The translations under genes were made by a program, and so were the position numbers. The notes under the pieces were generated by a model, which was given only the letters and a program-made list of their open reading frames with translations, had not been told where the DNA came from and made no database searches. Below, piece by piece: positions 5,268 through 10,929 of a stretch of DNA of 10,929 nucleotides (positions within the stretch are counted from its first letter, which is position 1; each line of letters starts with the position of its first letter). This DNA comes from Syntrophaceae bacterium (GTDB lineage: Bacteria; Desulfobacterota; DTXE01), in assembly GCA_012962595.1 (NCBI GenBank), contig DTXE01000245.1, positions 1-10,929 on the forward strand. The letters are read 5' to 3'.

Positions 5268-7331
5268 CTACTCTAAATCCAGTTTAAAAAATTGGCCAGA
5301 GTCTACACCCAAGCTAGGCACCTGAGAGACGGCTGTAGGTACTGTTCCCTCCTTAAAACACTCAAGTACTGTTTCAACAGATTTTGAGTTTGCTAGTAAA
5401 CCAGTCTTGGCGTCGATTTTGGCAAAAACTACCCCCTCTGGCAGTACAAAATCCTCCATAGACCTATCTTTCAGGACATTCCTCATAAAATCTAACCAGA
5501 TAGGGCTTGCGGCCCGTGAACCTGTTTCATGTTCGCCTAAGGGTCTCTTCTCATCGAACCCTACCCATACTCCAGTGACTAAAGAAGGTGTATAGCCAAT
5601 AAACCAGGCATCTGTTAAGTTATTAGTAGTTCCAGTCTTTCCAGCAGCTGGCCTATTTAAGGCCCTGATACGCCAACCGGTACCTTCTCTCACCACCCCT
5701 TCTAAAAGTTTTGTCATTATAAAGGCGGTATCTTCCCCTATAACCCTTTTCGTTTGGGGTCTATTTACTTCCAATATATCCCCGTAGCGATCTAAAACCA
5801 TGGTAATAAAGATAGGCTCACACCTTATCCCCTGGTTAGCAAATACCGCATATGCACTGGTAAGCTCTAATAGGGATACCTCAGATGTTCCCAAAGCCAA
5901 CGAAAGATCTCTGTTTAAATGAGAATTTATACCCATATTCTTCGCATAGTCAACAACATAGTCTATCCCAATATCCCTTAATATCTTTATGGTAACTACA
6001 TTTCTGGATTGGATGAGTGCGGTTCTAAACAGGGTGGGGCCTCGAAATTCTTCATCATAATTCCTCGGTTTCCATAGTTCCTCCTCCTCGCCACCTGTAT
6101 AGGCTATAGGTGCATCAATAATGACGGTAGCAGGGGTATAACCTTTATCTAGGGCCGCTGCATAGATTATAGGTTTGAAGGCTGACCCTGGTTGCCTTTT
6201 AGATTGGATAGCTCTGTTAAACTGACTTATCTCAAAATCTCTTCCCCCAACCATGGCCTTTATATGTCCAGTTTTTGCCTCTATACAAATCAATGCCCCT
6301 TGGAGTGGAGACTCCATATCTGCATACCCTCTAGATTCTCCATATTTCTGCCTTTCCTCTATGGCAAGTAAGCCAGATGTTACCGCATTCTGTGCCGCTT
6401 CCTGCATAGTGGTATCTAAAGTGGTATAAACCTTAAGTCCTTCTTTATACACCATATCTTCTCCATATTTTTCCTCAAGGTACTGCCGGATATATTCTAT
6501 AAAATAAGGGGCCGAAATCATATTCTCCTGGCTTTTGGGTTTTATATCGAGTGGCATTTGAAAGGCCTGCTCCGCATCCCTCACTGATATATACCCTTCC
6601 GCAATCATCCTATTTAATACATATAATTGGCGTGCCTTTGCTCTATGGGGGTGTCTGATAGGAGAATAACGGTTAGGGGCTCGCGGTAGCCCTGCAAGAA
6701 GAGCACATTCAGCCAAATTTAACTCTTGAACATGTTTTCCAAAGTAGGTTTGAGCAGCGGCCTCTACACCATAGGCCCCGTTTCCCAGGTAAATCTGATT
6801 AAGATAGATGTGTAAGATTTGATCCTTGGTTAAAGATTTATCAATTCTGTAAGCTAGGATAGCCTCTTTTATTTTCCTCTTAAAGCTTTTTTCAGGTGTA
6901 AGTAAAAGGGATCTGGTAACCTGTTGGGTGATGGTACTCCCTCCTTGGACAATGGCTCCAGCTTCTATATTTTTAAAAGCCGCCCTTATGACACTTAAAA
7001 AGTCAACCCCTGGATGTCCGTAAAAGCGGGAATCCTCTGCAGCGATAAAGGCATCCATAAGGGTCTGGGGTATCTGGGACAGTGGAACCACAATACGGCG
7101 TTCGGAAAAGAATTCTCCAATCAATTGACCGTTAGAGCTAAACACTTGAGTCACTATAGGGGGCCTATAATCCTTTAAAGAGGAGATCTTGGGCAAATCC
7201 TTGGCGAAGTATAGGTAAGTTCCCACAAGACCTGATGCTAGAATAGAGATAATGACCAGCGAGTATAACAGCACCTTCAGGCCTCTTTTTCTCTTTGGAC
7301 GGGATTTTATCTTCTTTCTTAAATAAGCCAT
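5268..7331 (-). CDS. mrcA: Class A penicillin-binding protein (PBP1A-type), bifunctional peptidoglycan synthase
   Basis: This 687-residue inner-membrane enzyme polymerises lipid II into glycan strands and cross-links the stem peptides in the periplasm. A basic N-terminal tail (KKIKSRPKRKRG) precedes one membrane helix at about 18-42. The family 51 glycosyltransferase domain shows catalytic Glu99 in AAEDSRFYGHPGVD, QGGSTITQQ at 129-137, and YLNQIYLGNGAYGVEAAA at 176-193. The transpeptidase domain has all three motifs: SAFK with the acylated Ser383, SRN at 442-444, and KTG at 565-567. The linker between the two domains is short, so the extra OB/ODD insert of enterobacterial PBP1A (about 850 residues) seems to be absent or much reduced, as in many non-enteric bacteria. 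The gene follows glyS on the same strand after 166 bases and has its own promoter-like sequence. The symbol is by family; ponA is used in other lineages. Confidence 0.93.
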   Translation of the reverse strand: MAYLRKKIKSRPKRKRGLKVLLYSLVIISILASGLVGTYLYFAKDLPKISSLKDYRPPIVTQVFSSNGQLIGEFFSERRIVVPLSQIPQTLMDAFIAAEDSRFYGHPGVDFLSVIRAAFKNIEAGAIVQGGSTITQQVTRSLLLTPEKSFKRKIKEAILAYRIDKSLTKDQILHIYLNQIYLGNGAYGVEAAAQTYFGKHVQELNLAECALLAGLPRAPNRYSPIRHPHRAKARQLYVLNRMIAEGYISVRDAEQAFQMPLDIKPKSQENMISAPYFIEYIRQYLEEKYGEDMVYKEGLKVYTTLDTTMQEAAQNAVTSGLLAIEERQKYGESRGYADMESPLQGALICIEAKTGHIKAMVGGRDFEISQFNRAIQSKRQPGSAFKPIIYAAALDKGYTPATVIIDAPIAYTGGEEEELWKPRNYDEEFRGPTLFRTALIQSRNVVTIKILRDIGIDYVVDYAKNMGINSHLNRDLSLALGTSEVSLLELTSAYAVFANQGIRCEPIFITMVLDRYGDILEVNRPQTKRVIGEDTAFIMTKLLEGVVREGTGWRIRALNRPAAGKTGTTNNLTDAWFIGYTPSLVTGVWVGFDEKRPLGEHETGSRAASPIWLDFMRNVLKDRSMEDFVLPEGVVFAKIDAKTGLLANSKSVETVLECFKEGTVPTAVSQVPSLGVDSGQFFKLDLE

Positions 7332-7357
7332 AGAGGAAACCTAAGGATATTTTAGGT

Positions 7358-7387
7358 ATGTTACTACCTCATGGTTTGCCATGTCAA
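7358..7387 (-). promoter_or_regulatory. Predicted sigma-70-type promoter of the penicillin-binding protein gene
   Basis: On the minus strand, a perfect TTGACA (7387-7382), an 18-base spacer and TAACAT (7363-7358, 4/6) stand about 27 bases before the ATG at 7331. The leader would be about 20 bases, with a weak TTAGG as ribosome site. It suggests that the gene is not only read through from glyQS. Confidence 0.55.
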
Positions 7388-7442
7388 CACCCAAGCCCTT
7401 TTTAGAAAACGGCCTAGTGAAGCGCTTTATTTTTGGGGCATA

Positions 7443-7468
7443 GCAAAAAAGGGAATCCTTCTACCCTT
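7443..7468 (-). terminator. Weak intrinsic terminator after glyS
   Basis: On the minus strand AAGGG (7468-7464) pairs with CCCTT (7453-7449), and the second arm runs straight into T6. It begins about 30 bases after the glyS stop codon. The stem is only 5 bp with a 10-base loop, so termination may be partial. Confidence 0.4.
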
Positions 7469-7497
7469 ATATCTTGGGCAGACGAGTGTCTTTCGAC

Positions 7498-9600
7498 TTA
7501 GATGCTTGAGGTGTTGGGGAGGGAGGCGGAAGATGGTTGGGTTATAATTTTGGAAAAGTCTGCCAGTTGCAGGAAAAGATGATAAATCATACCAAGTAGT
7601 GCCAGCCGGTTGTCTCTTATGTTCTTATCTGAGGTCATTACTAAAACGCCCTCAAAATACCTATCAACAGGGTCCTTAAGTTTGAGAAATTCAAGCAACA
7701 TGGAATAATAGTCTTTTTCTCGAAATAGTCTTTCGGTATACTCAGCTACTCCCCTATAATCTTCATAAAGGAGGGATTCAACTGGATCCTCAAATAGTGA
7801 TGGGTCTACCATCCTTTTCTCTGTTTTGCCAGCTATATTTGCTACTCTTTTAAAGGTTATGACCAGTGGTTCAAGATTGCCCTCCAGTCTGAGCCGGTTC
7901 AATGCCTTTATTCTTTCTACAGAGTCCAGTATGTCATCTGAATAGATAGATAAAACGGACTCTATCACATCATATGGATAATCTTCTGAGATGAGCTGAT
8001 GGTATAAACGTAACTCAAAGAATTCCTTAACCATAGATACTGTCTCTCCATCAATTTCTTTCAAATTATCTCCAAGGAGAGAAATGCTCTTGTTTATTAT
8101 GTGGGAAAGTGAAAGGACATATCCCTTGTCCCTGATGATATGGATGATACCCAGTGCCTGCCTTCTTAAGGCATAAGGGTCTGCCGTTCCAGATGGAATT
8201 AAACCAATGCCAAAACAACCACAAATGGTGTCCATCTTATCAGCCAAGCCTATGATTGCACCCACATGAGATGAGGGGAGTTCTCCACCAGCACGCAAGG
8301 GTAAGTAATGTTCATATATGGCATGGGCTACCTCTTCAGGCTCTCCAGAGAGAAGGGCATAGATTTTACCCATAGTCCCCTGAAGCTTAGGAAATTCCTT
8401 TACCATCTCTGTGGTCAGATCGGCCTTGCAAAGGCGAGCCGCCCTCTCAACTATGGGTCTCTTATCAGGAAATAGGATTTCTGCCAAAAACACGGCCAGT
8501 GCCTGAATCCGCCTCACCTTCTCATATGAGGTTCCTAACTCTGAATGGAAAATAACCCCTTTTAGCTGTTCCACTCGATCCTCAAGCGGTATCTTCTGAT
8601 CTACCTCAAAGAAAAATTGGGCATCAGAAAGCCTTGCCGCCAGTACCCTCTCATGGCCAGTTACAATGCCAGTGTCCTTTATAGGTATGTTACTTATGGC
8701 CATAAAGTGAGGCATGAGGTTCCCATCCTTATCTGCTACAGCAAAGTACCTCTGATGCTCTCGCATGGAAGCAATCAGCACGTCTTCTGGTAATTTTAAG
8801 AACCTCTCATCAAAGGTCCCACAAATTATTGCAGGATATTCAACAGAATAGGTAACTAGTTCTAACAATTCGTCATCGGGTAAGATTGTGCCTCCCATCT
8901 TTTTAGCGGCATCCATGGTTCCCTTTTCAATCATATCTTTTCTTTTTTGTGGATCTACAACTACATATGCCTCTTGCATCTTCTTAAAATAAGAAGTGGC
9001 ATTCCCAACCTTAAAGGGGCCGGGTTTCATAAAATGGTGGCCAAAGGATATGTTTGAAGAATTTAAATCACCCAATTTGAAGGGTATCACTTCTCTACCA
9101 AATAATGCCAGAATCCAATGTATAGGTCTTACAAACCGAATGGAGGAGTTAGACCACCGCATGGACTTCGGAAAAGGGATTGAAAGAATGAACTCAGGTA
9201 AAATCTTTTGTAAAAGCTCTCTGGTATCAAGACCTCCCTCTCTTTTTCTTATGCAAAGGTACTCCCCTTTTTCCGTTTCAATCAGTTCAAGATCAGATAC
9301 CTTCACACCTTGGCCCTTGGCAAATCCTACCGCAGCCCTTGTTGGTTTGCCATGTTCATCAAAACCAACCCCTTTAGGTGGGCCAGTAATTTGAGTAACA
9401 CGCTCTTCCTGCTCTTCAGCCACATCTGATACCAAAACCACCAGTCTTCTTGGTGTACCAAAACTCTTTATCTCACCATGGGCTATGCGGTTTTCTCGAA
9501 GTCTCTCCTCCAGGAGATCCTTCATATAGACCAAAGCAGGAGGGATAAAGGCAGAAGGTATCTCCTCCGTACCTATCTCTAATAATAGTTCTTTTGCCAT
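7498..9600 (-). CDS. glyS: Glycyl-tRNA synthetase beta subunit
   Basis: The 700-residue beta subunit of the bacterial alpha2beta2 glycyl-tRNA synthetase binds and positions tRNA-Gly, while the alpha subunit carries the activation site. It is full length for the family (about 690 residues). Signatures: LLLEIGTEEIPSAFIP at 5-20, FPKSMRW at 143-149, REHQRYFAV at 280-288, KADLTTEMVKEFPKLQG at 392-408 in the HD-like domain, and a helical C-terminal third of the DALR anticodon-binding type ending LFLQLADFSKIIT plus a short Ser/Pro-rich tail. The start codon lies one base after the glyQ stop (TGAcATG), a clear sign of co-transcription and probable translational coupling, which would balance the subunits. 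A weak terminator and a new promoter follow before the penicillin-binding protein gene. No frameshift or missing motif is seen. Confidence 0.96.
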   Translation of the reverse strand: MAKELLLEIGTEEIPSAFIPPALVYMKDLLEERLRENRIAHGEIKSFGTPRRLVVLVSDVAEEQEERVTQITGPPKGVGFDEHGKPTRAAVGFAKGQGVKVSDLELIETEKGEYLCIRKREGGLDTRELLQKILPEFILSIPFPKSMRWSNSSIRFVRPIHWILALFGREVIPFKLGDLNSSNISFGHHFMKPGPFKVGNATSYFKKMQEAYVVVDPQKRKDMIEKGTMDAAKKMGGTILPDDELLELVTYSVEYPAIICGTFDERFLKLPEDVLIASMREHQRYFAVADKDGNLMPHFMAISNIPIKDTGIVTGHERVLAARLSDAQFFFEVDQKIPLEDRVEQLKGVIFHSELGTSYEKVRRIQALAVFLAEILFPDKRPIVERAARLCKADLTTEMVKEFPKLQGTMGKIYALLSGEPEEVAHAIYEHYLPLRAGGELPSSHVGAIIGLADKMDTICGCFGIGLIPSGTADPYALRRQALGIIHIIRDKGYVLSLSHIINKSISLLGDNLKEIDGETVSMVKEFFELRLYHQLISEDYPYDVIESVLSIYSDDILDSVERIKALNRLRLEGNLEPLVITFKRVANIAGKTEKRMVDPSLFEDPVESLLYEDYRGVAEYTERLFREKDYYSMLLEFLKLKDPVDRYFEGVLVMTSDKNIRDNRLALLGMIYHLFLQLADFSKIITQPSSASLPNTSSI

Positions 9601-9601
9601 G

Positions 9602-10480
9602 TCACTTGAGATACCTTTTCAAAAGGGGAAAGCCCATTTCCTTTCTCTGTTCAAGGTATTTCTCTGCAATAGTTCTGGCTAGATTTCTCACTCTAGCAAT
9701 GAAGTGTGTTCGCTCTGCCACACTTATAGCACCTCTTGCATCTAGAAGATTAAAGGTATGAGAGCATTTGAGGCAGTAGTCGTAGGCTGGAAGCACCAGG
9801 CCCCTCTTAGTCAGTCTGAGGGATTCGGCCTCATACATGTGGAAGCATTGAAGAAGCATATCTACATCGGCCTCTTCGAAATTATAAATAGAAAACTCCA
9901 CCTCTTCTCTATGGTGTACCTCACCATAGGTGATACCATCTGTCCATATTATATTAAAGACATTATCTATCCCTTGTAAAAACAGGGCCAGCCTCTCAAG
10001 TCCATATGTAATTTCAACAGAAATGGGATTTAGATCAAGTCCACCAGCTTGCTGCAGGTAGGTAAACTGGGTAACCTCCATGCCATCAAGCCATACCTCC
10101 CACCCTAAACCCCATGCCCCTAAAGTGGGGGACTCCCAATCATCCTCAACAAATCGGATGTCATGAGAGACCAAGTCGATCCCTAAGTGTTCAAGGCTCT
10201 TTAGATATATGTCTTGAATATCCAGGGGGGAAGGTTTCATAATCACTTGATATTGATAGTAATGTTGTAGTCGGTTGGGATTCTCCCCATAACGACCATC
10301 GGTAGGTCTTCTCGTTGGTTCTACATAGGCCACATTCCAGGGCTCGGGGCCCAATACCCTGAGTAGAGTGGCTGGATTGAATGTCCCAGCACCTACCTCA
10401 ATATCATAAGGCTGTTGGATGATACAGCCCTTTTCTGCCCAATATCTTTGTAAAGACAGAATGATTTCTTGAAAGGTCAT
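9602..10480 (-). CDS. glyQ: Glycyl-tRNA synthetase alpha subunit
   Basis: The 292-residue alpha subunit (303 in E. coli) carries the class II active site that makes glycyl-adenylate and charges tRNA-Gly. It starts [19 protein letters not shown], as family members do. It contains [19 protein letters not shown] at 30-48, the motif 2 region with [20 protein letters not shown] from 57, [19 protein letters not shown] at 112-130, and the motif 3 region [15 protein letters not shown] at 156-170. All are intact. A purine-rich stretch (AAAAGAAAAAG) directly before the ATG serves as a weak ribosome site. The gene heads an operon with glyS. A promoter-like pair lies about 65 bases upstream, and an inverted repeat sits in the leader. 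The sequence just beyond on the right belongs to a truD gene that looks to come from another lineage. Confidence 0.97.
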   Translation of the reverse strand: MTFQEIILSLQRYWAEKGCIIQQPYDIEVGAGTFNPATLLRVLGPEPWNVAYVEPTRRPTDGRYGENPNRLQHYYQYQVIMKPSPLDIQDIYLKSLEHLGIDLVSHDIRFVEDDWESPTLGAWGLGWEVWLDGMEVTQFTYLQQAGGLDLNPISVEITYGLERLALFLQGIDNVFNIIWTDGITYGEVHHREEVEFSIYNFEEADVDMLLQCFHMYEAESLRLTKRGLVLPAYDYCLKCSHTFNLLDARGAISVAERTHFIARVRNLARTIAEKYLEQRKEMGFPLLKRYLK

Positions 10481-10500
10481 CTTTTTCTTTTATTTACCCC

Positions 10501-10518
10501 GTTAGAAAACATTCTAAC
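10501..10518. promoter_or_regulatory. 7-bp inverted repeat in the glyQ leader
   Basis: GTTAGAA, four bases, TTCTAAC form a perfect stem 21 bases before the glyQ start. It has no terminator-like T tract on either strand and is far too small for a T-box or riboswitch. It could be an operator or chance. Confidence 0.25.
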
Positions 10519-10544
10519 CGGATTTACTGGAATAATTGTAAAGC

Positions 10545-10573
10545 ATACTACTTATCACTTCAACCTCGGTCAA
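10545..10573 (-). promoter_or_regulatory. Predicted promoter of glyQS
   Basis: On the minus strand TTGACC (10573-10568, 5/6), a 17-base spacer and TAGTAT (10550-10545, 4/6) point at glyQ, giving a leader of about 60 bases. If real, the glyQ-type genome extends to at least 10,573, and the join with truD lies between there and about 10,600. Confidence 0.4.
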
Positions 10574-10588
10574 GCTTTTTTAGAGGAG

Positions 10589-10929
10589 ATGCCTTTCCCC
10601 ACCCCTATTCACTTTGACTTTAAACAGACCGTTGAGCGTTTTTTCGTAGAAGAGATCCCTCTTTATACACCTACGGGTACAGGGAACTACCTCATACTCA
10701 AGATCCGGAAAACAGATATGAGCACCTGGAAACTCATCACTGTACTTGCTAAAGCCACAGGTTTGCAGGAACGTGACATAGGCTATGCCGGTCTAAAAGA
10801 TAAAAATGCCACGACCATTCAGTATATTTCACTTCCCAAAAAGTACGAAAGAGAACTCAACAAGAACCTCACCACAGAAAAGATAGAGATACTCGAACGC
10901 AGCTACAACAAAGCACCTATCAAGATAGG
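10589..10929 (+). CDS. truD: tRNA pseudouridine synthase D, 5' part; runs off the window
   Basis: TruD converts uridine 13 of certain tRNAs to pseudouridine in the cytoplasm. The 113 visible residues hold the N-terminal catalytic region: FFVEEIPLYTPTGTGNYLIL, the KIRKTDMSTW segment, and GYAGLKDKNATTIQYIS, whose Asp in GLKDK is the catalytic aspartate of the family. The wording (EEIPLY, LKIRK, TTIQYIS, KIEILE) is what I associate with Campylobacterota such as Sulfurovum and Sulfurimonas, not with the deltaproteobacterial style of glyQ next door. The ATG at 10589 is the first in frame. It has AGAGGAG directly against it with no spacing, and the frame stays open upstream into glyQ antisense, so the natural start may be lost at a join. 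The 3' part lies beyond the window. Confidence 0.8.
   Translation, partial: MPFPTPIHFDFKQTVERFFVEEIPLYTPTGTGNYLILKIRKTDMSTWKLITVLAKATGLQERDIGYAGLKDKNATTIQYISLPKKYERELNKNLTTEKIEILERSYNKAPIKI

Noticed and set aside
8996..9394. A 132-codon plus-strand frame opposite glyS.
   Set aside because: It is antisense to well-conserved glyS coding sequence and has no recognisable protein features or ribosome site.
10481..10588. A T-box or other riboswitch in the leader of glyQS, common for synthetase genes in Gram-positive bacteria.
   Set aside because: The leader from the predicted start point is only about 60 bases, with no T-box motif and no terminator/antiterminator pair.

Overview
The window is a patchwork. 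A central block of about 7.6 kb (roughly 2,896-10,573) reads as an ordinary, well-kept bacterial chromosome. It is flanked on both sides by pieces that look as if they come from other genomes. The central housekeeping genes (class I aspartate-type aminotransferase, a CBS-CBS-ACT regulator, a class A penicillin-binding protein, glyQ and glyS) suggest a Gram-negative anaerobe, most like Desulfobacterota/deltaproteobacteria. That assignment rests on protein style and gene content as I recognise them, not on a search.

Layout. (1) 1-235: the 3' end of a small plus-strand gene with a C-terminal membrane segment and very strong T-ending codon use. (2) About 236-2,829: a minus-strand gene for a large sacsin-type GHKL ATPase. 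It is split by a frameshift at a run of eight A and cut off at its 3' end where segment 1 begins; just upstream of its start lies the last few codons of another minus-strand frame. (3) 2,896-2,923: the 3' end of a tRNA (T arm, acceptor strand, CCA; probably tRNA-Leu) with no matching 5' half in the window. (4) 2,924-3,199: regulatory DNA with two promoter-like pairs and several palindromes. (5) 3,200-5,259, plus strand: aminotransferase, a repeat-like AT-rich spacer, and the CBS-ACT protein. (6) 10,480-5,268, minus strand: glyQ-glyS (one base apart), then a PBP1A-type peptidoglycan synthase with its own promoter. (7) 10,589-10,929, plus strand: the 5' part of truD in a form I associate with Campylobacterota.

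How the genes work together. glyQ and glyS encode the two subunits of the alpha2beta2 glycyl-tRNA synthetase and form an operon. The PBP gene behind them is probably expressed separately, because a terminator-like hairpin and a consensus -35 box lie between. The plus-strand pair and the minus-strand trio converge at 5,259/5,268, where an 8-bp perfect hairpin overlaps the end of the CBS gene.

Main points for a second look. The tRNA 3' fragment next to a possible defence gene could be the far end of an island integrated in a tRNA gene. The homopolymer frameshift, the truncated genes at both outer joins and the apparent change of lineage at three places fit at least as well with a chimeric metagenomic or whole-genome-amplified contig. 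Sequence alone cannot decide, and I did not find a convincing new system beyond these points.
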